Assembly: GCA_965194515.1 (NCBI GenBank) | Contig: OZ239146.1 | Coordinates: 2,108,001-2,172,000 of the forward strand | Direction: 5' to 3' | Source of the DNA: Acidimicrobilacustris europaeus | GTDB lineage: Bacteria > Actinomycetota > Acidimicrobiia > Acidimicrobiales > Acidimicrobilacustridaceae | Length of the DNA stretch: 64,000 nt | Part shown: positions 27,836 through 35,837 of the stretch, one piece after another | Layout of the letters: each line of letters starts with the position of its first letter | How positions within the stretch are numbered: the first letter of the stretch is position 1 | Notes under the pieces: model-generated | The model's database searches: none | The model's input: only the letters and a program-made list of their open reading frames with translations | What the model was told of the DNA's origin: nothing | Made by a program: the position numbers and the translations under genes

Positions 27836-28821
27836 GCGTTTCTGCCGAGGGCGCTTTCGATCGCTTGTGCAGCTGCAGCGCCAGAAAGGGCTGCCCCCTC
27901 GACTTTCGCGCCACCAAACGCATCGCCTGCGCATACGAACGGCGGCATGTCGCTAAGGCGTAGGAATCGTTCGGGATGTTCAACCGAGGGACGCGCGTAG
28001 CGCCAACGCTGAATCTGAACCGAACCGGGGAGTACCGACGACTCAAGTTGCGCCGCATCAAGCAATGCTTCGGCGATCGCTTCGTCCGGTGCATCCCATT
28101 GTGTGCGACTGAACTCTGGCGTTGCGTGGATCGTCACCGCAGGCACTGCGGAAATTCCCTTGAGGAAATTGTCGGCCATCCAATCGATTGGACCTTCAAC
28201 GGGATCGACCGCCCCTGGTTCCGAAAGTCCTGAAGGGCCGTCGAGTACCGCCATGAAAGCGAGACAGGGGTCGTATTCGATCGCATCAAGCGCGACTTCG
28301 TCCTTTGCGGCGAGCGCGACCTCGCCGTTTTCCAACAACGCAATCGTCTGCGGAACGGGAGAAGAAGCAAGCACGGCATCGGCAACAAGTTCCGAGCCAT
28401 CAACAAGCGCGACAGTCCACGACTCCCCATCGTGACGAAGCGCCGAAACCTTTGATGCGGTGCGCACATCAAGACCGGCGGCGAGATTCTTGGCAATTGC
28501 ATTCATCGATACCGAGCCACGGAACCGTGTGTGCCCGTCAGAATCGTTCACGCCTTCCGGACCGACGCGGCCGCGGAACCACGGAGCGACGACGTGCTCG
28601 CCAACAAGATGGTCCACCATCTCAGCGAACTCTGCTGTGTGGGTCGTAATGAACTGAGCGCCGTGATCGATGGTTGCATCACCAATGCGCCGTGTCGCGA
28701 GTCGACCGCCGACACCACGTCCTTTGTCGAGAACAATCACGTCGCACTGTTCTTGAAGTCGATGTGCGGCCGTAAGCCCGGCCATCCCCGCGCCGATTAC
28801 GACGACGCGCGGACGAATCAC
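27832..28821 (-). CDS. Renalase-like FAD-dependent oxidoreductase
   Basis: A 329-residue flavoprotein with the FAD-binding motif VVIGAGMAGLTAAHRL at the N-terminus, DKGRGVGGRLATRR, and the substrate-side segment IDHGAQFIT. This is the pattern of renalase and related bacterial NAD(P)H/amine-oxidase-like flavoproteins. The C-terminal FAD loop is CAGDAFGGAKVEGA. Bacterial renalases oxidise isomeric forms of NAD(P)H, but the substrate here is not shown. GTG at 28821 starts one base after the previous stop, and the end overlaps the DUF2256 gene, so it belongs to the same operon. Confidence 0.85.
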   Translation of the reverse strand: MIRPRVVVIGAGMAGLTAAHRLQEQCDVIVLDKGRGVGGRLATRRIGDATIDHGAQFITTHTAEFAEMVDHLVGEHVVAPWFRGRVGPEGVNDSDGHTRFRGSVSMNAIAKNLAAGLDVRTASKVSALRHDGESWTVALVDGSELVADAVLASSPVPQTIALLENGEVALAAKDEVALDAIEYDPCLAFMAVLDGPSGLSEPGAVDPVEGPIDWMADNFLKGISAVPAVTIHATPEFSRTQWDAPDEAIAEALLDAAQLESSVLPGSVQIQRWRYARPSVEHPERFLRLSDMPPFVCAGDAFGGAKVEGAALSGAAAAQAIESALGRNA

Positions 28822-28822
28822 T

Positions 28823-29992
28823 TCAAAGACCGCGGTTGGTCTCTGCGAGTCCCAGCTTCACCTGTGCGGAATCGATGTAGGTCTTCTCGCTGATAAACGC
28901 GTGCTGGGTGCCGGTGTAGATGTCGCGGAATGCTCGTTCGAGACGGCTTCCTTCGCGAATCGCGGTTGTGCCCGCAGCGAGGTGGGCCCACTGCGCAACT
29001 TCACGACTTGCTTCAGTTGCATAGGTGGCAGCAATGCGCATATCGGCACGCATGTCGACAGTGAGTTCTCCGCCCTCAGCAACAATTCTCTCGGCTTCGG
29101 AATAGGTATCGACAACGAGTTGGCGTGCAGCACGCCACATGCCGAGATGGTGTGCATAACCACGCTGGAACGTGGTCTTGTGCACCAGGGTTTCCATATC
29201 ACCCATGCGCGCTTTCACCTTCGCAAGTTCCGCAACGTCATCGATCATGCTCTTTGCAACACCGAGCGCCCATGCTGCGTGGCCTGCAGCAGTGATCGCC
29301 ATGAGACCCATTTTGAATGTGGGTGAGCTTCCGCGATGCGGTGTGCGCTCAAAGAGTTCAAAGACGCGATGGTCAGGAACAAACAGATCGGTGACGTTGT
29401 AGTCGTACGATCCTGTGCCCTTCAGGCCTTGAACATGCCAACCATCGGTGAAGTTGATGTCGTCGCGATGGACCACTGCCGCGAGAAGCAGGATCTCTCC
29501 GTTGGCATCGAACATGAAGTTGCCGTCATCAATGGGAAGGAACCCAGCGCAGACAAACTCAGAATGACCGGTGCCGGAACCGAAGTTCCATGAGCCGCTG
29601 ATCTTGTAGCCACCTTCAACTTTTTGGCCTTGACCGTTCGGAGCGAACTGCCCGCCCATGGTGACGCGTTCAGCGCTACCAAAGGTTTCGGCGAAACCTG
29701 AATCGGGAAGGTAGGCAGCAACCGCAGCGGCGGACGGAAGATTGGCGATGCCGATCCATCCAAACGAACCGTCGAGTTCGGCCATTGCTTGCCAGGTGTT
29801 GATCATGTCGGCGAAGGAAGGTTCGGAGCCACCGGCTTCGGCCGGGTTCAGATACGACATAAGGCCGCATTCCCACATGGCGTCAACGATCGCTGGGGTC
29901 ATGGTGCGGTTTGTCTCGCAGGCCGAGGCTTCGGCGAGGACAAGCTCGGCCATCGAATCGACGAGTGAGGTCCCTGAGTCAGTCAAAGGCAT
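28823..29992 (-). CDS. Acyl-CoA dehydrogenase-like flavin monooxygenase
   Basis: A 389-residue protein of the acyl-CoA dehydrogenase fold. The N-terminal helical domain has WECGLMSYLNPAEAGG and FADMINTWQAMAELDGS; the middle beta domain has GGYKISGSWNFGSG and GLKGTGSYDY; a C-terminal helical domain of HpaH/HsaA type follows (LAAGTTAIREGS). The catalytic Glu of true acyl-CoA dehydrogenases is not obvious, and the sequence resembles two-component FMNH2-dependent hydroxylases. The ATG at 29992 follows GAAGAGGG; a longer start at 30100 lacks support. First gene of the four-gene operon running to the photolyase. Confidence 0.82.
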   Translation of the reverse strand: MPLTDSGTSLVDSMAELVLAEASACETNRTMTPAIVDAMWECGLMSYLNPAEAGGSEPSFADMINTWQAMAELDGSFGWIGIANLPSAAAVAAYLPDSGFAETFGSAERVTMGGQFAPNGQGQKVEGGYKISGSWNFGSGTGHSEFVCAGFLPIDDGNFMFDANGEILLLAAVVHRDDINFTDGWHVQGLKGTGSYDYNVTDLFVPDHRVFELFERTPHRGSSPTFKMGLMAITAAGHAAWALGVAKSMIDDVAELAKVKARMGDMETLVHKTTFQRGYAHHLGMWRAARQLVVDTYSEAERIVAEGGELTVDMRADMRIAATYATEASREVAQWAHLAAGTTAIREGSRLERAFRDIYTGTQHAFISEKTYIDSAQVKLGLAETNRGL

Positions 29993-30097
29993 GTGGGCAA
30001 TGTAGGCCCTCTTCTCGTCCTCGCAAAAGCAAAGCGAACCTTTCCGACAGGGAAGCCGCCGATTCCGTTCGATTTTAGAAATCGGCTGCGGCTCCCT

Positions 30098-30123
30098 CAT
30101 CCGCTGGGCCCCGTAGCTTCGGA
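30098..30123 (+). promoter_or_regulatory. ECF-type promoter of the sigma factor gene
   Basis: CATCCG (30098-30103), 11 bases, then AGCTTCGGA (30115-30123). The same two boxes at the same spacing precede the fasciclin gene at 31603-31628. The predicted start point falls at about 30130, almost on the GTG at 30132, so the sigma mRNA would be leaderless. This is most simply an autoregulated ECF promoter. Confidence 0.75.
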
Positions 30124-30131
30124 TACCTCTC

Positions 30132-30842
30132 GTGACGTTGACCGAGGCCCCCCAGCGTTCCCAAACGGAGAGCCCGCCGCCTTCGCGCGTCCCGATGCCT
30201 TCTTTTCCGGGATCTGTGGCACCGTTTGCATTCGAAACTATGGACCTCTCTTCCCCGGCACCAGCCTCGATTTCTAAGTCAAGCCCGGCCTCCGATAACG
30301 GTGACCTCGTCGATCTAGTGCGACGCGATCAGTCAGCGCTTGCGAGGATTTACGACCGATTTGGGAGCGCGGTCTATGGATTGAGCCGACAAGTCCTCAA
30401 GGACGATGGCCTGGCCCAAGATGTCACCCAAGAGATCTTCTTGCGCTTGTGGAATGAACCTCAACGATTTGATCCAGAACGCGGCTCGTTGCGTTCGTTT
30501 CTTCTCCGTGAAGCGCACAGTCGTTCAATCGAAAGAGTTCGATCTGAAGAGGCTCGGAGGCAACGTGAATCCCGCTCTGAATTCCGCGATCGACCTGTAC
30601 CCCTCGACATCGAAGACGATGTACTTAAGTCGCTGACATCGGACGAAGTTCGTAATGCACTTTCCCAGCTCCCTGAAGGGGAACGATCCGCCATTGTTTT
30701 GGCGTACTACGGCGGTCATTCCTATCGTGAGGTCGCAAGCGTTCTGGGCGCTCCCGAAGGAACGGTCAAAAGCCGCATCCGTTCGGGACTCTTGAAACTC
30801 TCCTCGCTGCTAAATGATGAAGGATCGGAGGCCAAGCCATGA
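30132..30842 (+). CDS. ECF RNA polymerase sigma factor (SigK-like)
   Basis: A 236-residue group 4 sigma factor. After a Pro/Ser-rich N-terminus of ~55 residues, region 2 runs from LVDLVRRDQSALARIYDRFG to VTQEIFLRLWNEP, and region 4 has LPEGERSAIVLAYYGGHSYR and APEGTVKSRIRSGLLKL. The overlapping anti-sigma gene and the following fasciclin lipoprotein reproduce the mycobacterial sigK-rskA-mpt70/83 arrangement. GTG 30132 was chosen since the ECF promoter ends just upstream; ATG at 30240 would remove the unusual N-terminal tail. Confidence 0.88.
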   Translation: MTLTEAPQRSQTESPPPSRVPMPSFPGSVAPFAFETMDLSSPAPASISKSSPASDNGDLVDLVRRDQSALARIYDRFGSAVYGLSRQVLKDDGLAQDVTQEIFLRLWNEPQRFDPERGSLRSFLLREAHSRSIERVRSEEARRQRESRSEFRDRPVPLDIEDDVLKSLTSDEVRNALSQLPEGERSAIVLAYYGGHSYREVASVLGAPEGTVKSRIRSGLLKLSSLLNDEGSEAKP

Positions 30843-31579
30843 CACCTGAAGACCAAACCCGTGAACTGCTTGGCGCCTACGTACTCGATGCCGTCGACGA
30901 CGTTGAACGCAGACGAGTAGAAAATCTTCTCGCCATCGATCCGTCAGCCCGCGACGAAGTCGAACGACTGCGACGTGTCGCAGACAAACTCGGCAATGCC
31001 GCTGAATCTGCTCCACCTGCCCAACTTTGGGAGTCAATCCAAAGTGCGATTGCTACAGATTCATCTGCTCACAAGCCCTCAGGTTCGACTGAACCAACCT
31101 CAATTTTCTCGTCGAAGCGATACCGAAGCGTCAACAAACCATTCCTGGCCGCAGCCGCAGTGCTCGCAGTTTTTGTGATCGGCGGCGCAATTTTCGCAGG
31201 CGTTCGTCAAGACGAGAATGTCCCCAACACCGTTGCCGCGATGACGGCAATGGCCAACGACGCTGCCTCCAAACCTGGTTCTCGAACAGGTTTTCTCACT
31301 GACCCTGGTCAAACAATGAAGGTGCAAGTTGTCGCCGATGCCCAGGGTCATGGCTACTTGATGACCGACCCGCTGCCAGCGCTTCCTGAGGATGAGACCT
31401 ACCAACTCTGGGCGGCAAATAACGGAACCATGATTTCCCTTGGAATGCTTGGTTCAAATCCAGAGATGTCAATGGTCCCCATCGATCCATCGGTGACCGA
31501 GCTTGCGCTGACTCGAGAACCGGTGACGGGAAGCGTTGCTCCAACAAGTAACCCCATGGCAACCGGATCTCTCGCTTAA
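30839..31579 (+). CDS. Anti-sigma factor, RskA-like
   Basis: A 246-residue membrane-bound anti-sigma factor. The N-terminal anti-sigma domain has LLGAYVLDAVDDVERRRVEN, as in RskA-type proteins; no zinc-binding HxxxCxxC is present. One membrane helix follows (KPFLAAAAVLAVFVIGGAIFAG), then an extracellular RskA domain with LPALPEDETYQLWA. Its ATG overlaps the sigma stop by four bases. It would hold the sigma factor inactive until regulated proteolysis; the signal is unknown. Confidence 0.88.
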   Translation: MTPEDQTRELLGAYVLDAVDDVERRRVENLLAIDPSARDEVERLRRVADKLGNAAESAPPAQLWESIQSAIATDSSAHKPSGSTEPTSIFSSKRYRSVNKPFLAAAAVLAVFVIGGAIFAGVRQDENVPNTVAAMTAMANDAASKPGSRTGFLTDPGQTMKVQVVADAQGHGYLMTDPLPALPEDETYQLWAANNGTMISLGMLGSNPEMSMVPIDPSVTELALTREPVTGSVAPTSNPMATGSLA

Positions 31580-31602
31580 TCAAAGATTTCTAAGCGATCA
31601 CT

Positions 31603-31628
31603 CATCCGAATATCGCTGCAGCTTCGGA
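31603..31628 (+). promoter_or_regulatory. ECF-type promoter of the fasciclin gene
   Basis: CATCCG (31603-31608), 11 bases, then AGCTTCGGA (31620-31628), identical in both boxes and spacing to the motif before the sigma gene. The predicted start near 31635 leaves an untranslated leader of about 49 bases ending in an AGGAG ribosome binding site. Confidence 0.75.
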
Positions 31629-31683
31629 GTAAGGGAGATGTACCCCATGTGCGCAATGCACGCCCCCTTACTTAGGAGTTCAC

Positions 31684-32238
31684 ATGTCATCACGCCCCAT
31701 CAAAATCGTAGGCAGCTTGATCGTTGCTGCTTCGCTCACCCTCGGTGCTGTTGCTTGCAGCAGTGACTCAAACTCAAGCTCTTCTGACACGACTGCAAAG
31801 TCGAACTCGTCAACCACGAAGGCCATGAAGTCCGAGACCCTCGTTGAAATCGCAGCCGGTAATGCCGATTTCTCGACTCTTGTTGGCGCCGTAAAGACTG
31901 CCGGCCTCGTTGAGACGCTCTCAGGCAAGGGCCCGTTCACCATCTTCGCTCCTACCAATGAGGCGTTTGCCAAGCTTCCCGCCGGAACAGTTGCCTCGTT
32001 GACCCCTGAGCAGCTCAAGTCGATCCTCACCTACCACGTTGTCGCAGGCGAGGTGCTCGGCAAGGACGTCAAGCCCGGCAAGGTCAAGACTGTCAACGGA
32101 GCAGAACTCACCATCAACGTGAAGGACGGCAAGGTCACGATCACTGACGCAAAGGGCAACACCGTCAATGTCGTGAAGACCGACATTGTCGGTAGCAACG
32201 GTGTCATCCACGTCATCGATGGCGTCTTGATGCCGTAA
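31684..32238 (+). CDS. Fasciclin domain lipoprotein (MPT70/83-like)
   Basis: A 184-residue secreted lipoprotein. The signal peptide ends in lipobox GAVAC (Cys ~25), followed by a Ser/Asn/Thr-rich linker and one fasciclin (FAS1) domain with its H1 motif FTIFAPTNEAF and H2 motif YHVVAGEV. The C-terminus VIHVIDGVLMP completes the domain. FAS1 domains mediate adhesion or bind ligands at the cell surface. The AGGAG site lies six bases before the ATG. The upstream ECF-type promoter makes it the likely main target of the adjacent sigma factor. Confidence 0.93.
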   Translation: MSSRPIKIVGSLIVAASLTLGAVACSSDSNSSSSDTTAKSNSSTTKAMKSETLVEIAAGNADFSTLVGAVKTAGLVETLSGKGPFTIFAPTNEAFAKLPAGTVASLTPEQLKSILTYHVVAGEVLGKDVKPGKVKTVNGAELTINVKDGKVTITDAKGNTVNVVKTDIVGSNGVIHVIDGVLMP

Positions 32239-32251
32239 TCAGCACTCGCAT

Positions 32252-32293
32252 GGAGGGGAGGGGCCCGGTAGTTCCGGGTCCCTCCCCTTTTTT
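32252..32293 (+). terminator. Strong intrinsic terminator
   Basis: A GC-rich hairpin (GGGGAGGG-G-CCCGG, loop TAGTT, CCGGG-T-CCCTCCCC) is followed directly by six T. It lies 14 bases after the fasciclin stop and would end that transcript. Confidence 0.93.
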
Positions 32294-32379
32294 CGTTGGC
32301 GCATCCACTAGCGGGCTTGCACTCAAACGGATTGAGGGTTGACCGATGCTCGAGACCAAAGCGATGGCACACTGAGCCG

Positions 32380-32940
32380 GTGATCGATCCCACAATCAAA
32401 CGATGTCTCGGACAGATGATCAAAGGTGTGCAAGTTGTCGCCGCGTCACATGACGGCGTCACTCGGGCCTACACCTCGCACTGGGTCACTCAGGTTTCGT
32501 TTGAAGAACCGGTAGTGATGGCGTCTCTTTCAAAGAAACATGACACGTGGCCGATTCTCCAAGAAAGCGGCGCATTCACGGTTTCGCTTCTTGCCGCAGA
32601 CCAAATCGCCGAGGGTCAGTACTTCAGTTACCCAGGACACAAGATGCGCTACTCCGCACCCGAGTTCCTTCAGGAAATAGATGGTCACCCTGTCGTCCCT
32701 AACTGCATTGCTTGGTTCACTTGCGAAGTCTTTGATCACATCAGCTTGATTGATCATGAGCTTGTCTTCGGTCGAATCACAGCTTCTGGTGAAGGTCGTC
32801 TCAAAGCTCCTCCTCTTCTCTATTCCAGTCGCCATGGCTGGCGAATCACCGGCGAGAAAGCGCGTGAACCCGGCGTCTCGATACGGGATCAACTCCTTGC
32901 ACGAATTGTTGATGACACAACGCCGGAATCATCGACATGA
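32380..32940 (+). CDS. Flavin reductase family protein
   Basis: A 186-residue FMN-binding split-barrel protein. It has VVAASHDGVTRAYTSHWVTQVSFEEPVVMASLSKK, typical of the flavin reductase (DIM6/NTAB-like) fold, and a later FTCEVFDHISLIDHELVFGRI. It may supply reduced FMN to a partner oxygenase or act as an FMN oxidoreductase. The GTG at 32380 starts where family similarity begins; no Shine-Dalgarno is visible and CACACT lies six bases upstream. Its stop overlaps the next gene's ATG by four bases. Confidence 0.85.
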   Translation: MIDPTIKRCLGQMIKGVQVVAASHDGVTRAYTSHWVTQVSFEEPVVMASLSKKHDTWPILQESGAFTVSLLAADQIAEGQYFSYPGHKMRYSAPEFLQEIDGHPVVPNCIAWFTCEVFDHISLIDHELVFGRITASGEGRLKAPPLLYSSRHGWRITGEKAREPGVSIRDQLLARIVDDTTPESST

Positions 32941-33338
32941 CTATGCCCGCAGAAGATCGACCACTCATCGATCACATGGTGCACACCCACGAACTCCCGC
33001 CGCTCCCGCAACGGGAATCGCGAATCATTGCGTCACAGTGGATCGAAGCGCCGAACGAAATACGGACGCTGGGAGACGATCTCCAGGCCGACCCTGGATA
33101 CCTGCGAGGCATCGGACGGTACCTGCTTTGGCGCGCGGGTCCAGCAGTACGTGCGCGTGCGCGCTACGGAGCCGTTGACAGCACGGACCTCGAACGTATC
33201 TGGACCTTTGAACTAGATGCCGAGGGCAACGGCGAAGGTCTCGGACCCGACGGAATCATTCACAGTCGATTCCGTACGTGGAAGGAATCGTTGCGTGATG
33301 ATCCGGAACTCCGGTCCGAGTCCGACGAAGTGAGTTAG
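32937..33338 (+). CDS. Hypothetical protein in operon with flavin reductase
   Basis: A 133-residue soluble, acidic protein that I do not recognise. Visible parts are LPPLPQRESRIIASQWIEAP, a central LRGIGRYLLWRAGPAVRARARY and WTFELDAEGNGEGLGPDG. It has no signal peptide or membrane segment. The ATGA overlap with the flavin reductase indicates coupled translation and a linked role. Its stop codon overlaps that of the convergent BVMO gene. Confidence 0.7.
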   Translation: MTMPAEDRPLIDHMVHTHELPPLPQRESRIIASQWIEAPNEIRTLGDDLQADPGYLRGIGRYLLWRAGPAVRARARYGAVDSTDLERIWTFELDAEGNGEGLGPDGIIHSRFRTWKESLRDDPELRSESDEVS

Positions 33339-35122
33339 CCCTTCGTTACCAATGCGCCCGGGAAGTCGCCCGCAGCGCGGAACTCATCGAGATGAGCGTG
33401 GTAGTCGAGAAGACTGCCGGCGAAGACAAGGCCCTTCGCTGCCTTTTCGTCCGGCACCGACATTTCGTTGTTGTAGTAACCCGGCGTACACGTCGCGACG
33501 TATTCGGCACCGTTGCCGATGACGCTGTAGAGCACCATGAGCCAGCCCTCTTCGGCTTCAGGCGTGGCTTCGATGGTGGCAATGCCTTGGTCGTTACATG
33601 CCTTGATGAGTTCGGCAACGTGACGAGCCGAACGACCAAGGAAGTGAACGAAGTTGGTGCCAAAACCCGCCTGCACGAGGCTGATCACCATCATGTTCGG
33701 GAAGCCACCTGACAACACTCCGTGAAGGGTGTGCGCACCGGTTGACCATGACTCATTGAGCGACACGCCACCACGACCAACGGGGTCGAAACCAACGCGT
33801 GCGTCGAGATCGGTATTGACCTCAAAGCCTGAAGCGAACACAAGGCAATCAACGGGGTATTCCACGCCACCCACAACCACACCGGTTTCGGTTACACGTT
33901 CGATGCCCTTACCGTCAGTATCGACAAGATTCACGTTGGGCTTGTTGAATGACGGCAGATAGTCGTCGTGGAAGCACACGCGCTTGCAGTTCTTGCCGTA
34001 GTACGCCTTGAGCTTGGCGGCGGTTTCAGGATCTTCAACAATTGAATCGACGCGACGACGAAGCTTTTCCATCGTCTTGAAATCGCTTAGTTCCATCTCG
34101 GCGAGATGTTCTGGTGACTCCACCGTGGCCTGCGTGTTGCGCCACATGACGTCGGTCCAGCCGTCGTTCACGAGATCGACGTCAGGCATTTCGCCTGTGA
34201 CCGCTTTCGTGAAGTTGACGATGCGTTCCTGCTGCCAACCTGGCTGCAGGCTCTTGAACCAGGCTTCATCGGTCTTGCCGTTGTTGCGAACGCCAACGGC
34301 ACTCGGTGTGCGCTGGAACACGAACAACTCTCCGGCTGCTTCAGCCAACTTCGGAACGGCCTGGATTGCGGTTGCGCCTGTGCCGATGATGCCGACGCGC
34401 TTGTCGCCAAGCTTGTCCATGAATTCGCGCGGGCCACCGCCGGTGTAGTCGTAGTCCCAGCGGCTGGTGTGGAACATGCGTCCCTTGAAGTTCTCAATGC
34501 CCGGGATACCAGGAACCTTCGGCTTATGCAGAATGCCGCCAGCGATGACGATGTACTTGGATGAGATCTTGTCGCCGCGCGACGTCGTGATGTTCCAGCG
34601 GTTCGCGCTGTCATCCCACACTGCTCCGTTGATGATCGTTTGAAAGAGCGCGTGGTCGTAGAGGTTGAACGTGCGACCGAGCAGTTGGCAGTATTCGAAA
34701 ATTTCGGGAGCACTGGCGTAGCGCTCCGTCGGCATGTAGCCGGTCTCTTCAAGAAGGGGAAGGTAGGTGTAGGACTCAACATCGCACATACAACCGGGGT
34801 AACGGTTCCAGTACCAGGTGCCACCGAAGTCGCCGCCTTTTTCCACGATACGGAAATTGGTGATTCCTTGGTTCTGCAAGTCGATTCCGGTGAGCATGCC
34901 GGCGAAACCCCCGCCAACAATGACGACTTCGGTTTCTTCAACGATCGCATCACGGGTGAAATTGGGATCGGCGTAGGGATCTTGGTCGAGTTCTTCGAAC
35001 TGTTCCTTCAGACCGGAGAACTGCTTCAGACCATCGGTGCGCAGACGCTTGAGCTGTTCTTGCGCGTACTTGGCACGAAGTTCTTCAACAGAAACCTCGA
35101 TGCCTTCGTTCTGCTCTGCCAT
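33335..35122 (-). CDS. Baeyer-Villiger monooxygenase (cyclohexanone monooxygenase-like)
   Basis: A 595-residue type I BVMO. It has FAD motif IVGGGFAGM (~88), GGTWYWNRYPGCMCD (~120), the canonical fingerprint FKGRMFHTSRWD (~215) and NADPH motif IGTGATAIQ (~243). An N-terminal helical extension of ~75 residues precedes the FAD domain. Predicted reaction: ketone plus NADPH plus O2 gives an ester or lactone. The start at 35122 follows AGGGGG. It is closely similar to the gene at 58161-59927, with which it shares most motifs and length. Confidence 0.93.
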   Translation of the reverse strand: MAEQNEGIEVSVEELRAKYAQEQLKRLRTDGLKQFSGLKEQFEELDQDPYADPNFTRDAIVEETEVVIVGGGFAGMLTGIDLQNQGITNFRIVEKGGDFGGTWYWNRYPGCMCDVESYTYLPLLEETGYMPTERYASAPEIFEYCQLLGRTFNLYDHALFQTIINGAVWDDSANRWNITTSRGDKISSKYIVIAGGILHKPKVPGIPGIENFKGRMFHTSRWDYDYTGGGPREFMDKLGDKRVGIIGTGATAIQAVPKLAEAAGELFVFQRTPSAVGVRNNGKTDEAWFKSLQPGWQQERIVNFTKAVTGEMPDVDLVNDGWTDVMWRNTQATVESPEHLAEMELSDFKTMEKLRRRVDSIVEDPETAAKLKAYYGKNCKRVCFHDDYLPSFNKPNVNLVDTDGKGIERVTETGVVVGGVEYPVDCLVFASGFEVNTDLDARVGFDPVGRGGVSLNESWSTGAHTLHGVLSGGFPNMMVISLVQAGFGTNFVHFLGRSARHVAELIKACNDQGIATIEATPEAEEGWLMVLYSVIGNGAEYVATCTPGYYNNEMSVPDEKAAKGLVFAGSLLDYHAHLDEFRAAGDFPGALVTKG

Positions 35123-35222
35123 TACCTATTCCCCCTAGAGAACTGATTTACAACGCCTACGACGTGAGCCGCCATTGTGTCAGATCTTCAGGATCTGTTC
35201 CTGTTTGGATGAGTGGGCGGAT

Positions 35223-35831
35223 TTACGGCTTCATCACCAGCCGGAAAGTCAGATTGATTCGCTCTCCCACCGGTTTCTTCGTCTTCGGAACTCGATGGCG
35301 CCAAAGCTCTTGCGTTGTTCCATTCATAATGACGAGATCGCCGTGATGAATCTCAAGTTCCACCTTGATCGAATGATCGTCGACCCGCCGTAGATCGAAA
35401 CGGCGAGTGGCGCCGAGGCTCCAGGAAGCAATTACCGGCATCGGCCCGAACTCTGGCTCATCGTCGGCATGCCAGTCCACGCCATCACTTCCATCTCGAT
35501 ACAGGTTGCACAACACTGAATTAAAGCTTGTCCCGGTATGGCTACTTGAGAGGTCACGCAATTGGACGAGTTCATCAATCCACGGATCGGGTTCGTGATG
35601 AATACCCGAATAGGTGTAGTCGAGACCCTCGTCGGCAACCCATGCTTCAAGACGGGGAACGGGAATGAGTTTGCCGAACATTTTGAGGTGATCTTGACGC
35701 CACGCAACTTTGGTTCGTAACGCGGCAAAGACTGCATCAGCAGCAGCGACATCCACCGCACTGCGAATGATGGTCAACCCAAGGCCAGGACCAGTCGGCT
35801 GCTCTTCAAACAACGCATGCTGCCCGGACAT
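35223..35831 (-). CDS. AlkB-like 2-oxoglutarate/Fe(II) dioxygenase
   Basis: A 202-residue dioxygenase of the AlkB fold. The Fe(II) triad is visible as His and Asp in WHADDEP and the distal His in LWRHRVPK; the 2-oxoglutarate Arg pair is in ERINLTFR. The YTYSG-type segment (LDYTYSGIHHEP) resembles bacterial AlkB homologues of the ALKBH2/3 kind, which demethylate alkylated nucleic-acid bases. The ATG at 35831 has GAGGAG three bases upstream and begins six bases after the ANL ligase stop, so the two genes are co-transcribed. Confidence 0.88.
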   Translation of the reverse strand: MSGQHALFEEQPTGPGLGLTIIRSAVDVAAADAVFAALRTKVAWRQDHLKMFGKLIPVPRLEAWVADEGLDYTYSGIHHEPDPWIDELVQLRDLSSSHTGTSFNSVLCNLYRDGSDGVDWHADDEPEFGPMPVIASWSLGATRRFDLRRVDDHSIKVELEIHHGDLVIMNGTTQELWRHRVPKTKKPVGERINLTFRLVMKP

Positions 35832-35837
35832 CTCTCC

